From Herbaspirillum chlorophenolicum (GTDB taxonomy: Bacteria; Pseudomonadota; Gammaproteobacteria; Burkholderiales; Burkholderiaceae_D), in NCBI RefSeq assembly GCF_001189955.1, contig NZ_LFLT01000005.1, positions 98,737-162,736 of the forward strand: a stretch of DNA of 64,000 nt. Direction: 5' to 3'. The translations under genes and the position numbers were made by a program. The notes below the pieces were generated by a model. It made no database searches. It worked only from the letters and a program-made list of their open reading frames with translations, and was not told the DNA's origin. Shown here piece after piece: positions 1-10,896 of this stretch; position 1 is the stretch's first letter, and every line of letters begins with the position of its first letter.

Positions 1-596
1 TCGCAGATATGCCAGATGTAGCGCGGATTGAATGACACCACCACCGTCAGCAGCACGGTCAGCGCGCCGAACGACCATAGCGCCGGACCCGGGATCACCT
101 CGGCCATATTGGACAGTTTGATCAGCGCTACCAGCACGCCCAGCATGAAAACTTCGATCATGCCCCAGGGGCGCGCAGCCTGCATCATGCGCAGCAGGAA
201 GACGAATCCGGGCGGACGCTCCAGCCGCGAAGACGGCAGCAGCAGGTAGAACAGCACCAGCATCTGGATCAGCGGAAACAGCAAGGTAGTGGCCATCACC
301 AGCAACGCGACCTCCCCCATGCCGTCGCGCGTCAGCGCCGCCACCGCGCCGATCAGCGTGGTATCGCTGGAGAGGCCTTGCAACTCGATGGTAACGATGG
401 GAAAAGAATTGGCGACTACGAACAGGATCAAGGCGCCCACGGTCAGCGGCAGCAGCCGTTCCAGGCGGCTGCCGGTATCGCGGTCAAGCTCGGCATCGCA
501 GCGCAGGCAATGCGCCACTTCACCGTGGCCCAGGACGGGCCGGTGATAGACGGCATCGCATTCTTCGCAAACGATCAAATCCGGACGTTTCTGCAT
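1..596 (-). CDS. PqiA-family membrane protein (partial)
   Basis: Paraquat-inducible protein A family, inner-membrane protein; in other bacteria PqiA acts with MCE-domain PqiB in envelope lipid homeostasis. The 198 codons visible run off the left edge without a stop, so the C-terminus is missing. The N-terminus has a zinc-ribbon-like pair, CEEC near residues 10-13 and CLRC near 32-35. Three or more hydrophobic segments follow, the first starting near residue 48 (LLPLTVGALILFVVANSFP), as usual for PqiA. The ATG at 594-596 is chosen because the Cys motifs follow at once; no strong ribosome binding site precedes it. Any pqiB partner would lie outside the window. Family call is confident, exact paralogue less so. 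Confidence 0.8.
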   Translation of the reverse strand, partial: MQKRPDLIVCEECDAVYHRPVLGHGEVAHCLRCDAELDRDTGSRLERLLPLTVGALILFVVANSFPIVTIELQGLSSDTTLIGAVAALTRDGMGEVALLVMATTLLFPLIQMLVLFYLLLPSSRLERPPGFVFLLRMMQAARPWGMIEVFMLGVLVALIKLSNMAEVIPGPALWSFGALTVLLTVVVSFNPRYIWHIC

Positions 597-851
597 GGAT
601 GAATGTTCTGTTTTCCCGCTTTTGTGCTTTTGTTTTGTTCCAGCCGGCCAACGGCGCGTGGCGCCGGCAGCCATGTTGCAGTGCCTCAAACGCCCCATTT
701 TGAGCGAAATCGGCGTTTGGCGTTCAATGGCCGCAATAATTTCCTTCTTGCAAATATTGACCCTTAATGACCAGCCGGTAATTAATTGGCGATTCTAACA
801 ACAAATAGTTTGCAGGGCGGAATGCATTTACGCTTGCAAAGAAGATAGCGC
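597..851. other. Divergent intergenic region between pqiA-like gene and leu leader
   Basis: No gene is seen. It contains an 8-bp inverted repeat CAAACGCC/GGCGTTTG at 687-694 and 712-719, and an AT-rich stretch from about 735 to 850 directly upstream of the leucine leader promoter. The AT-rich stretch could serve as an UP element, which is inference. Confidence 0.4.
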
Positions 852-881
852 TTGACAAGCCCGAGAGCAATCTTCTACATT
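852..881 (+). promoter_or_regulatory. Predicted sigma-70 promoter of the leuA leader
   Basis: A perfect -35 hexamer TTGACA lies at 852-857. It is followed after 18 bases by TACATT at 876-881, four of six matches to the -10 consensus. Transcription would be expected to start about seven bases later, at 888, which is the A of the leader peptide ATG. No start-site data; prediction from hexamers only. Confidence 0.55.
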
Positions 882-887
882 CGTCGA

Positions 888-980
888 ATGACTTCCGCAG
901 CAAAATTCCTCCTACTACTGAACAGCGCCAGCGCCCTGCTAGCGTTGCTACCAGTGTCGCTACTACTAGCCTCGCGCTAA
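888..980 (+). CDS. leuL: leuA leader peptide (Leu-rich, attenuation-type)
   Basis: A 30-codon ORF, ATG 888 to TAA 980. Eleven residues are leucine, in clusters FLLLL, ALL, ALL and SLLL. Seven of the eleven leucine codons are CTA (912, 915, 939, 948, 960, 963, 966), a codon almost absent from neighbouring genes, which use CTG and CTC. Such runs of rare cognate codons ahead of a biosynthetic gene are the hallmark of ribosome-mediated attenuation peptides, and leuA follows 340 nt downstream. No Shine-Dalgarno sequence is present, and the predicted transcription start coincides with the ATG, suggesting leaderless translation. The peptide would sense charged tRNA-Leu. The role is inferred; a clear U-tract attenuator is not visible. 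Confidence 0.75.
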   Translation: MTSAAKFLLLLNSASALLALLPVSLLLASR

Positions 981-1217
981 TCCGTTTTTCCGCCGAAGTT
1001 CGCTGGGTCCACGCATACCGACACACGAAAACGGCACACAAAAATCAATCCGGCAGTACCGAGCAGTACCAACCAGCAGCAGCGCGTTTTCCAGCGGTTG
1101 CCGCAATATGAAGCGAAGCGATCATGCATTCCAAGCCGATCACAACCTGCACCGCATACGTACCTGCCGCAGCCGGCGCCTGCCTGCGCCCGGAGATCCC
1201 GCTTCTGGCTCTATGAC

Positions 1218-3023
<1,806 letters not shown>

Positions 3024-3066
3024 TCAAGGAAAACCGCCGGCGATCCCGGCGTTGCTCCCCAATAAG

Positions 3067-3094
3067 AACGCCGGCCTATCCGCCGGCGTTTTTT
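3067..3094. terminator. Intrinsic terminator between convergent leuA and egtB
   Basis: Nine-base-pair stem AACGCCGGC (3067-3075) / GCCGGCGTT (3082-3090) with a 6-nt loop, followed by six T on the plus strand. Clear terminator for leuA; on the minus strand the U-tract is poor. Confidence 0.9.
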
Positions 3095-3113
3095 CATTTC
3101 TGGCCCGCCCGTT

Positions 3114-4442
3114 TCAGCCTGCGCGCGCCAACCGGATGCCGGTGGCCTGCCAGCGCGCATAGGCCGGGAAGAAGTTGCGATAAGTCAGGCGTGCATGATT
3201 CAACGGCGTGGCGCTGGAAGAGCCGCGCAAAACGTACTGGTTCACCATGAACTTGCCGTTGTACTCGCCCACGGCGCCTGCCGGCGCCACGTAGCCGGCA
3301 TACGGCGCATAGCTGCTGCTGGTCCATTGCCAGGCCACGCCGAAGAATTCGCGGCCTCGCCCTTGCAGGCGGCCGGCGGCGTGCTCCCATTCGGCCTCCG
3401 TCAGCAACCGTGCACCGGCCCAGCGCGCATAGGCATCGGCTTCGTAATAAGACAAGTGCACGGCGGCACGATACGGCTCCAGCGGCTGCAGGCCGTACTC
3501 GGTGAATTCACGCCAGCCGCCGGCTTCGTCGCATTGCCAATAGATCGGATATTCCAGCTTGAGCTGCCGCTTCCACTCCCAGCCTTCGGACAGCCACAGC
3601 GATGCATCCCGGTAACCGCCCGCTTCGATAAAGGCACGGTACTCGGCGTTATTCACCAGCCGCGAAGCGCACTGGTAGGCCTCGACAAATTGCCGATGGC
3701 GCGGCTTTTCATTGTCGAAGCAGAAGCCCGGTCCGGCGTGGCCGATCTCCACCACCCCGGCCCCGATGCGATGCCAGTCCAGCGGCAATTGGACCGGTGC
3801 AGCGATGCGCAAGGACTCCGGCATCTCCTGATACGCCGGTTTCAACGGATTGAGGGAGAGCAGATGCTTGATGTCGGTCAGCATCAGCTCCTGGTGCTGC
3901 TGCTCATGCTGCAAACCAAGTTCCAGCAACTCCATGAATTCGGCGAGATGCGCATGCAAGCGTTGATGCCCTGCGCTTGCCGCATCCTCGCCTGCTTCCA
4001 GCGCATCGATCAGCAGCAGCATGCGATGGTCGATATCGGCGCGATAAGCCTGCACCTCGTCCAGCGAAGGCCGCGTCAGCAGTCCGCGCTGCGGGCGCGG
4101 GAATTTGTCGCCAACGCCTTCGTAATACGAGTTGTAGAGCATGCGGAACTGCGGATGGAAAGCGCGGAAACCGTCTTCGAACCGCTCCAGGATGAAGGTC
4201 TCGAAGAACCAGGTGGCATGCGCGAGGTGCCACTTGATCGGGCTGGCATCCGGCATCGACTGCACGCAACAGTCCTCGACCGATAACGGTTCGGCAATCG
4301 CCTGCGATTGCCGGCGCACACGGCGGAAGCGGTCGCTCATACGGCCGTGCGCGCGATGGTTCACCTCCTGGATGGCGGCGTCGATCACCGCATCGATGGC
4401 GGCGTCCATGGCCGCATCGGCAACTCCGGTTTCATTGCGCAT
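3114..4442 (-). CDS. egtB: Ergothioneine biosynthesis sulfoxide synthase EgtB
   Basis: Non-haem iron enzyme that joins trimethylhistidine (hercynine) to a thiol donor (gamma-glutamylcysteine or cysteine) with O2 to form the sulfoxide intermediate of ergothioneine. The 442-aa product has an N-terminal DinB-like domain with HLAHATW (His 72 and 75) and the iron-binding HEQQHQE (His 179 and 183). A C-terminal formylglycine-generating-enzyme-like domain includes GVAWQWTSSSY. ATG 4442 is chosen because it lies 11 nt after the egtD stop behind GGGA; the longer ORF would overlap egtD by 60 nt. The N-terminus carries a low-complexity DAAMDAAIDAVIDAA stretch. It forms an operon with egtD. No egtA, egtC or egtE lies nearby. 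Confidence 0.93.
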   Translation of the reverse strand: MRNETGVADAAMDAAIDAVIDAAIQEVNHRAHGRMSDRFRRVRRQSQAIAEPLSVEDCCVQSMPDASPIKWHLAHATWFFETFILERFEDGFRAFHPQFRMLYNSYYEGVGDKFPRPQRGLLTRPSLDEVQAYRADIDHRMLLLIDALEAGEDAASAGHQRLHAHLAEFMELLELGLQHEQQHQELMLTDIKHLLSLNPLKPAYQEMPESLRIAAPVQLPLDWHRIGAGVVEIGHAGPGFCFDNEKPRHRQFVEAYQCASRLVNNAEYRAFIEAGGYRDASLWLSEGWEWKRQLKLEYPIYWQCDEAGGWREFTEYGLQPLEPYRAAVHLSYYEADAYARWAGARLLTEAEWEHAAGRLQGRGREFFGVAWQWTSSSYAPYAGYVAPAGAVGEYNGKFMVNQYVLRGSSSATPLNHARLTYRNFFPAYARWQATGIRLARAG

Positions 4443-4453
4443 GATGATTCCCG

Positions 4454-5437
4454 TCAAACGTTTGAACGCACCCGCGCATGGCACACCGCGAACCAGCGCT
4501 GCGCGTCGCACCACATCCTGACTTCGCCGAAGCCGGCCTGTTCCAGCAGGTCGTGGATATCCTGCTGCCTGAACTTGTGGCTGTTCTCGGTATGGATGCG
4601 TTCGCCCCGAAGGAAGGCACGGTGCCCGCCATCCCAGTGCACAATCAGGTCGTGGCGCGCCTCCAGGTGCATTTCCACCCGCTGCCGCGCAGCGTTGTAA
4701 AAGCCCACATGCTGCCAGTCGCGCGCGTTGAAATCGGTGCCCAGCAGCCGGTTCACATGGTTGAGCAGATTGAGGTTGAAAGCGGCCGTCACACCCAGCT
4801 CGTCATCGTAGGCGGCGTCGAGCACATCGGCATCCTTGACCAGATCCAGCCCCAGCAGTACGCCGCCGGCCTCGCCGATCTGCAGCGCGTGGCGCATGCG
4901 GCGCAGAAAAGCCAGCGCCTGTTGCGCATCGAAGTTGCCCAGCGACGAGCCCGGATAGAAGAACAGCCGGCGGTCGCGGCTCACGGTCGCCGGCAGCTCG
5001 AGGCCGGCGGAGAAATCCATCGCCACCTCATGCATGGGAATATCGGGGAATTTTTGCCGCAGCCCGGCCACCGCCTCGCGCAGGAATTCGGCGGAGATAT
5101 CGATCGGCACATACTGGCGCGGTTTCAGCGTGGGAAACAGCCGGGCCGCCTTGGCACAGTTGCCCGCGCCCAGGTCGACCAGCGTGACGCCGGTGCCGAT
5201 GGCAGCGGCAATGTCATCCGCATGCTGCTCGAAGATGGCCGCCTCGGTGCGGGTGGGATAGTATTCCGGCAACTCGCAGATGGCTTCGAACAGCTTGCTG
5301 CCCAGCGGATCGTAAAAATACTTCGGGGAAATGGCAGCATCTTGCGCCATCAGGCCGGCCTCGAGTTCTGAGCGGATCTCCCAGTCTTCCGGGGTCTGCT
5401 GCCAGGGCCTTCGGATCAATCGAGCGAGTTGAGCCAA
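4454..5437 (-). CDS. egtD: L-histidine N(alpha)-methyltransferase EgtD
   Basis: SAM-dependent enzyme that trimethylates the alpha-amino group of histidine to hercynine, first step of ergothioneine synthesis. The 327-aa length is normal for EgtD. The methyltransferase motif I is VDLGAGNCAKA at about residues 87-97, and ISPKYFYDPLGSKLFE at about 36-51 is typical of the family. The start codon is TTG at 5435-5437, supported by AAGGAG (5444-5449 on the complement) six bases upstream; no better in-frame ATG fits. It is first in the operon, followed by egtB. The product is a cytosolic redox-protective thiol pathway. Confidence 0.93.
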   Translation of the reverse strand: MAQLARLIRRPWQQTPEDWEIRSELEAGLMAQDAAISPKYFYDPLGSKLFEAICELPEYYPTRTEAAIFEQHADDIAAAIGTGVTLVDLGAGNCAKAARLFPTLKPRQYVPIDISAEFLREAVAGLRQKFPDIPMHEVAMDFSAGLELPATVSRDRRLFFYPGSSLGNFDAQQALAFLRRMRHALQIGEAGGVLLGLDLVKDADVLDAAYDDELGVTAAFNLNLLNHVNRLLGTDFNARDWQHVGFYNAARQRVEMHLEARHDLIVHWDGGHRAFLRGERIHTENSHKFRQQDIHDLLEQAGFGEVRMWCDAQRWFAVCHARVRSNV

Positions 5438-5780
5438 GCTGGTCTCCTTGCCTTAGATGCTGTGTGGATAAGACTGTGTGACGATCCGGATCCAGAGCGC
5501 TGCAGGCACTACTGTAGCAGGGCCTTTGGCCGAAGCAATATGCATAGTGAAACTCTACGCTACACTTCCGTGCCGCCTCCGGACATGCAAATCATGCAAT
5601 GCCGGAGGCAATGGCTTATGAACTAGCCGAATATACTTATGAAGCTATCGACTTAGCCGCACCGCAGTGGTTCAACCCGCATCAAAGATTTTCACGCCGG
5701 CAAGCTAAAGTGAACGAAACGGCAAGTTTCCGTTGACCTCCATGCGCCGCCTTGCCGCATCAACAACATACACCAAGAAC
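5438..5780. other. Divergent intergenic region, egtD / ABC exporter
   Basis: About 340 nt without a recognisable gene. It must carry promoters for egtD (leftward) and the ABC exporter (rightward), but I cannot pick convincing hexamers. A small 5-bp repeat GAAAC/GTTTC lies at 5716-5730. Confidence 0.3.
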
Positions 5781-7601
5781 ATGCCATCAACGCCAAGCTC
5801 ATCCGCCGCCAGCGACACCACCGACCTTTCCTCCACAGCAAGAAAAAGTACCCTGGCAGCGCTGCGTGGGTTGATGCCCTTCCTCACGCCCTACAAGAAG
5901 CAGTTCCTGCTGGCCGGCCTGGCGCTGCTGGTGGCGGCCGGCGCCACGCTGGCGGTGCCGTATGCATTCAAGCAGATGATCGACCTCGGCTTCGGCGCCA
6001 CCGGCGACAAGAACGCTTCCCACATCAACCTGTATTTCCTGGCGCTGTTCGGCGTGGCTTGCGTGCTGGGCGTGGCCACGGCGCTGCGCTTCTACATGGT
6101 GTCGTGGCTGGGCGAACGCGTGACGGCGGACCTGCGCCGCGCGGTCTATGCACACGTGGTGCTGCAAAGCCCGGAGTTCTTCGAAACCACCAAGACCGGC
6201 GAAGTGCTCTCGCGCCTGACCACCGATACCACGCTGATCCAGGCGCTGGTCGGCACCAGCATCTCGATGGCGCTGCGCAACGCGCTGCTGTTCCTGGGCG
6301 GACTGGCGATGCTGTTCATCACCAGCGCCAAGCTGACCTCCATCATCATCGTCATGCTGGCGGCAGTGGTGCTGCCGATCGTGTTCTACGGCCGCCGCGT
6401 GCGCAAGCTCTCGCGCGCCTCGCAAGACCGCGTGGCTGACGCTTCGGCCATGGCCGGCGAGATCCTCAACGCCATGCCGACCGTACAGGCCTTCACCCAC
6501 GAAGAAATCGAGGCGGAACGCTTCGGCGGTTCGGTCGAACGCGCTTTCGAGACCGCCATGGAACGCATCCGTGCCCGCTCGGTGCTGACCGTGGTGGCCA
6601 TCCTGCTGGTGTTCGGCGCCATCGTGTTCGTGTTGTGGCTGGGCGCGCACTCGGTCATGCAAGGCAGCATGAGCGGCGGCGAACTCGGCCAGTTCATCCT
6701 GTATGCATCGCTGGTGGCGGGCTCGCTGGGCGCGCTGTCGGAAGTGATGGGCGACGCCCAGCGCGCCGCCGGCGCCACCGAACGCCTGCTCGACCTGCTG
6801 GCGGCGCAGTCGCCGGTGCAATCGGTGCTGCTGCCGGAACAGTTGCCGCCGCGCACCGCTAACGGTGCGTCACTGGAAATCTCCAGCCTCGATTTCCATT
6901 ACCCTTCCCGTCCGGGCAGCAATTCCCTCTCGCAACTGTCGCTGCAGATCGCACCGGGCGAAACGGTCGCCGTGGTCGGCCCTTCCGGCGCAGGCAAGAC
7001 CACGCTGTTCCAACTGCTGCTGCGCTTCTACGATCCGCAGCAAGGCACGATCAGGCTGGATGGCGTCGACATCCGCCTCCTGACGCTGCAGGACCTGCGC
7101 GGCGCCATCGGCATCGTGCCGCAAGACACCGTGATCTTCTCCGCCAACGCGATGGAAAACATCCGCTTCGGCCGCCCCGGCGCCAGCGATGCCGAAGTGA
7201 TCGCCGCAGCCCAGATGGCGGCCGCACATGAGTTCGTCGAGCGTTTACCTGATGGCTATGACAGCTTCCTCGGCGAACGCGGCGTGCGCCTGTCCGGCGG
7301 CCAGCGCCAGCGCATCGCAATCGCCCGCGCACTGCTGAAGAACCCGCCGCTGCTGTTGCTGGATGAAGCCACCAGCGCACTCGACGCCGAATCGGAACGG
7401 CTGGTGCAGGTGGCGCTGGAAGCGGCCATGGTCGGCCGCACCACGCTCGTCATCGCGCACCGCCTGGCGACAGTGCAAAGCGCCGACCGCATCATCGTGC
7501 TGGAGCATGGGCATATCGTGGAGACCGGCACGCACGCCGAACTGATCGCGCGCAATGGGCTGTATGCCAGCCTGGCTGCATTGCAGTTCAATGTGCAATG
7601 A
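5781..7601 (+). CDS. ABC exporter, fused permease/ATPase (MsbA/ABCB-like)
   Basis: Half-transporter of the ABCB type: six-helix type I exporter domain at about residues 25-320, then one nucleotide-binding domain. Walker A GPSGAGKTT is near residue 400, the Q-loop within IGIVPQDT, signature LSGGQRQR near 503 and Walker B LLLLDEA near 524. It would work as a homodimer exporting a lipid, drug or peptide; the substrate cannot be told from sequence. The start is uncertain: ATG 5781 is used because the preceding 13-16 residues look non-conserved, but ATG 5742 or TTG 5733 are in frame and none has a good ribosome site. It stands alone between egtD and an oxidoreductase. Confidence 0.88.
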   Translation: MPSTPSSSAASDTTDLSSTARKSTLAALRGLMPFLTPYKKQFLLAGLALLVAAGATLAVPYAFKQMIDLGFGATGDKNASHINLYFLALFGVACVLGVATALRFYMVSWLGERVTADLRRAVYAHVVLQSPEFFETTKTGEVLSRLTTDTTLIQALVGTSISMALRNALLFLGGLAMLFITSAKLTSIIIVMLAAVVLPIVFYGRRVRKLSRASQDRVADASAMAGEILNAMPTVQAFTHEEIEAERFGGSVERAFETAMERIRARSVLTVVAILLVFGAIVFVLWLGAHSVMQGSMSGGELGQFILYASLVAGSLGALSEVMGDAQRAAGATERLLDLLAAQSPVQSVLLPEQLPPRTANGASLEISSLDFHYPSRPGSNSLSQLSLQIAPGETVAVVGPSGAGKTTLFQLLLRFYDPQQGTIRLDGVDIRLLTLQDLRGAIGIVPQDTVIFSANAMENIRFGRPGASDAEVIAAAQMAAAHEFVERLPDGYDSFLGERGVRLSGGQRQRIAIARALLKNPPLLLLDEATSALDAESERLVQVALEAAMVGRTTLVIAHRLATVQSADRIIVLEHGHIVETGTHAELIARNGLYASLAALQFNVQ

Positions 7602-7728
7602 CATCGGCCCCGGCGTCCGCCAAGGCGGCGGATGAAAAGCACCCATCAACGCGTTTCCTGAAAATCCAATAGACTGCCTGCTCCAACCAGACACAACACA
7701 AAAACCAGCCAACAACAGGAGCAATCCG

Positions 7729-8847
7729 ATGAGCAGCAAACTGTTTTCGCCACTGAGCTTGCGTGGTGTCACCCTGCCCAACCGCATCGCAGTCTCGCCG
7801 ATGTGCCAGTACTCGTCGCAAGACGGTTTCGCCAACGACTGGCATCTGGTGCACCTGGGCAGCCGCGCCGTCGGCGGCGCCGGCACCGTGATCCTGGAGG
7901 CCACCGCAGTGGTGGCGGAAGGCCGCATCACCTCGGCCGACCTGGGCATCTGGAAAGATGAGCATATCGCCCCCCTGCAACGCATCACCCGCTTCATCGA
8001 GCTGCAAGGCTCGGTACCGGGCGTACAGTTGGCGCACGCCGGCCGCAAGGCCAGCGCCTTGCGGCCCTGGGACGGCACGCCCGGCAGCGTGCCGGTCGCC
8101 GAAGGCGGCTGGCTGCCGGTGGGGCCATCGGCGGTCGCGTTCGATACCACCTACACCGAACCGCATGCGCTGACCGTCGATGAAATCAAGGGCCTGGTGC
8201 AGGCCTTTGCCGATGCCGCCACGCGGGCGCGCAAGGCCGGTTTCAAGATAGTCGAACTGCATGGCGCACACGGCTACCTCGGCCATGAATTCCTCTCCCC
8301 CTTCAGCAACAAGCGCACCGACCGGTACGGCGGTTCGTTCGAGAACCGCATCCGCTTCCTGCTTGAAGTGACCACTGCGGTGCGCGCGGCATGGCCTGAC
8401 GAACTGCCGCTGTTCGTGCGCCTGTCGGCCACCGACTGGGCCGAAGGCGGCTGGACGCCGGACGAAACGGTAGCGCTGTCGGCCCGCCTGCGCGAACTGG
8501 GCGTCGACCTGATCGACGTCTCCAGCGGCGGCAACCTGCCCAGCGCCACCATCCCGGTCGGCCCCGGCTACCAGACCGAATTCGCCGCACGCGTAAAGAC
8601 TGAAGCCCAAATCGCCACCGGCACCGTGGGCATGATCACCGACGCCATCCAGGCCGAGCACGTGCTGCGCACCGGCCAGGCCGACCTGGTGCTGCTGGCG
8701 CGCGAACTGCTGCGCGATCCCTATTGGCCGCTGCATGCCGCCGACCAGTTGCGCGAGAACGTGGCGTGGCCGCCGCAATATGTTCGGGCCGCGTCGAGCA
8801 AGACGCCGCTGCGCCCGGATGTGGACTACGGCATCGAACTGGACTGA
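7729..8847 (+). CDS. NADH:flavin oxidoreductase, old yellow enzyme (YqjM-like)
   Basis: FMN-dependent ene-reductase of the OYE family, 372 aa, TIM barrel throughout. It has the YqjM-class features: a short N-terminus and CQYSS, with Cys26 in the position that tunes the flavin. HGAHGYL follows near residues 176-182, then the substrate-binding NKRTDRYGGS. The C-terminal LARELLRDPYWP is typical. AGGAG lies nine bases before the ATG. Likely reduces activated C=C bonds of electrophilic compounds; the natural substrate is unknown. Monocistronic, ended by a strong bidirectional terminator. Confidence 0.92.
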   Translation: MSSKLFSPLSLRGVTLPNRIAVSPMCQYSSQDGFANDWHLVHLGSRAVGGAGTVILEATAVVAEGRITSADLGIWKDEHIAPLQRITRFIELQGSVPGVQLAHAGRKASALRPWDGTPGSVPVAEGGWLPVGPSAVAFDTTYTEPHALTVDEIKGLVQAFADAATRARKAGFKIVELHGAHGYLGHEFLSPFSNKRTDRYGGSFENRIRFLLEVTTAVRAAWPDELPLFVRLSATDWAEGGWTPDETVALSARLRELGVDLIDVSSGGNLPSATIPVGPGYQTEFAARVKTEAQIATGTVGMITDAIQAEHVLRTGQADLVLLARELLRDPYWPLHAADQLRENVAWPPQYVRAASSKTPLRPDVDYGIELD

Positions 8848-8862
8848 TCAGGTACCGCCGAA

Positions 8863-8896
8863 AAAAAACCACCGTTTTTACACGGTGGTTTTTTTA
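8863..8896. terminator. Bidirectional intrinsic terminator
   Basis: AAAAAACCACCG (8863-8874) pairs with CGGTGGTTTTTT (8883-8894), giving a 12-bp stem with A- and T-runs on either side. Serves the convergent oxidoreductase and dedA genes. Confidence 0.92.
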
Positions 8897-8911
8897 TTGC
8901 TGCAGCCAGCC

Positions 8912-9553
8912 TCATCCGGGACGGCGGCGCTGACGGAAATATTCGATGATGCCCGGCAGGATGGACAGGATCACAATCGCCACGATCAGCAAGCTCAGGT
9001 TCTTCTTGACGATGGGCAGGTTGCCGAAGAAATAGCCTGCGTATGAAAAGCTGGCCACCCAGGCGATACCCCCCACCACGTTGTACATGAAGAACTTGGG
9101 ATAGGTCATCGCGCCCACGCCGGCCACAAACGGTGCGAAGGTGCGCACGATGGGCGCGAAGCGGGCGATGATGATGGCCTTGCCGCCGTGCTTCTCAAAG
9201 AAGGCATGCGTCTTGTCCAGATATTCCTTCTTGAAAATCCGCGAGTTCGGATTGTCGAATACCTTCACGCCCACCATCTTCCCGATCTGGTAGTTGGTGC
9301 TGTCGCCGAGGATGGCGGCCACGATCAGGGTCAGTGCCATCAGGTGGATATCGTAAGCGCCGGTCGCGGCCAGCGCACCGGTCACGAACAGCAGCGAATC
9401 GCCGGGGAGGATCGGGGTAACCACCAGGCCGGTTTCGCAAAAGATGATCAGGAACAGGATCAGGAACAGCCAGGGTCCGTAGGACACCGCCAGTTCCGCC
9501 AGGTGGCGGTCGATGTGAACGATAAAGTCGACAAGAAACAGAAGGATATCCAT
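8912..9553 (-). CDS. DedA family inner-membrane protein
   Basis: 213-aa polytopic membrane protein of the DedA/SNARE-associated family; members act as lipid carriers, with roles in undecaprenyl-phosphate recycling and drug tolerance. The family signature [17 protein letters not shown] sits near residues 37-53, and [16 protein letters not shown] with conserved arginines lies in the second half. The ATG at 9551-9553 begins MDILLFLV, the usual DedA start; the longer in-frame extension upstream reads as non-coding. Ends 16 nt from the shared terminator. Monocistronic. Confidence 0.92.
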   Translation of the reverse strand: MDILLFLVDFIVHIDRHLAELAVSYGPWLFLILFLIIFCETGLVVTPILPGDSLLFVTGALAATGAYDIHLMALTLIVAAILGDSTNYQIGKMVGVKVFDNPNSRIFKKEYLDKTHAFFEKHGGKAIIIARFAPIVRTFAPFVAGVGAMTYPKFFMYNVVGGIAWVASFSYAGYFFGNLPIVKKNLSLLIVAIVILSILPGIIEYFRQRRRPG

Positions 9554-9824
9554 GACGCCCGGTTGAAGAGAAAAATGGCATTGTACCAACAGCCCACCCG
9601 GGACCCGCCATTCCTTGTGCCGCGCAACATCTTCTCCCCGCATGGCCGCCCGCGACACGGCATTCAGCCGCCCTTCAGGTTTGCAAAGCCGCCCCCACGC
9701 AATCTTACGTTTCTTTACCGGCCTGCCCCCGCAAGTTGTCCGGCTATCTTCCGATACCTGATGCAAGCGGCGACGCTGCCGTGATGGCGAGCCTTCTTTC
9801 CTTTCGGACCAACTGGAGCTGATC

Positions 9825-10133
9825 ATGAAAAGCAAACTTCTGACAATGCTGGACAAGACCCTCGATGCCCTGCCGATGACCGGCGCAGCGATTGGAGTGA
9901 CGATGCTGGCCTGCGTATTCTCGGGCACCCTGCGCGACATCCTGCAACGCGCCAACATGGACCTGCTGGCGGCTGCCGTGGCGCTGTTGCCGCTGTCGGC
10001 GGTGCTGCTGGCCTTCGGCTACGGCATGCGCGCCAATCCGGACAAGCTCAAGGAACGCGCCCAACGCAAACAGCAACTGGAACGCCGCAAAGCGATGCTG
10101 CGCGCCACCTATGATCTCGACAACCGGCCTTGA
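9825..10133 (+). CDS. Small membrane protein of unknown function
   Basis: 102-aa product, not recognised. GGAG lies nine bases before the ATG, and codon use fits the genome. Two hydrophobic segments can be seen, about residues 16-35 ([15 protein letters not shown]) and 45-66 ([21 protein letters not shown]). A basic, Lys/Arg/Gln-rich C-terminal tail ([14 protein letters not shown]) probably lies in the cytosol. It is flanked by dedA and gntR, both on the other strand, so it is transcribed alone. No functional inference is offered. Confidence 0.6.
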   Translation: MKSKLLTMLDKTLDALPMTGAAIGVTMLACVFSGTLRDILQRANMDLLAAAVALLPLSAVLLAFGYGMRANPDKLKERAQRKQQLERRKAMLRATYDLDNRP

Positions 10134-10191
10134 GACCAGGACTTGAATCGCGTCACAGGAAGGAGCGGCGACGTTTCGCTCTCCCGCCACC

Positions 10192-10896
10192 TCAATCGGG
10201 CAAGCCGTCTCCCGCCAGGATCATTTGCGCGGCGCTCAACAGATCGCCGGAGAGGCCTTCGCGCGCCTTTTCCGGCGAGCCTTCCTGCAAACCTTTCAGC
10301 AGCACCCCGTGATGGAACAATGCCGGCGCCTCAGACAAGCGGCGCGAACCGGCGCGCAAGTCGAGGTTGATCACCGGCCCCACCTGCAGCCATAAGCCTT
10401 CGATCAACGCCACCAGCGTCGGCATGCCCGAGCCCTGGTAAGCGGCGAAATGCAGCTCCTTGTTCTGGCGGATGATCACGTCCACGTTGGGCTTCTTGCG
10501 ATGCATCTCCACGCACAGGCTGTCGTGCAGTTCCGCCACTTCCTTCAAGCCATCCTTGCCGATGTTGGCGGCGGCGTGCTCCACCGCCAAGCCTTCCAGT
10601 GCCAGGCGGATCTTCAGCAGCTCGCGGAACTTGTCCTTGGTCATCAACGGCACGCGCATGGCGCGGTTGGGCAAAATCTCCAGCGCACCTTCGGCAGCCA
10701 GCTGGCGCACTGCTTCGCGTACCGGCATCGGGCTGGTGCCCAGCGCATCGGACAGGCCCTTGAGCGTCAGCTTCTGTCCCGGCCGCACCTGGCCGGCCTG
10801 GATCAGTTCGCACAGGTCCTGGTACACGCGCTCGGAGAGCGTGGCGTGCTGGATCTTGCGCATGTTGGAGAGGTCGGCGAGTAAGGTCGGGTCCAT
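10192..10896 (-). CDS. GntR-family regulator (FadR/FCD subfamily)
   Basis: 234-aa transcription factor. An N-terminal winged helix lies at about residues 18-83, including LTLKGLSDALGTSPMPVREAV, followed by an all-helical FCD ligand domain to about 225, which in this family binds small carboxylates. The start MDPTLL at 10896 is chosen because the HTH begins at once after it and the predicted promoter lies at 11049-11079; the longer frame would begin upstream of that promoter. It is divergent from the ABC/BKACE catabolic operon and is the obvious candidate regulator, with the operon substrate or its keto acid as effector (inference). Confidence 0.88.
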   Translation of the reverse strand: MDPTLLADLSNMRKIQHATLSERVYQDLCELIQAGQVRPGQKLTLKGLSDALGTSPMPVREAVRQLAAEGALEILPNRAMRVPLMTKDKFRELLKIRLALEGLAVEHAAANIGKDGLKEVAELHDSLCVEMHRKKPNVDVIIRQNKELHFAAYQGSGMPTLVALIEGLWLQVGPVINLDLRAGSRRLSEAPALFHHGVLLKGLQEGSPEKAREGLSGDLLSAAQMILAGDGLPD

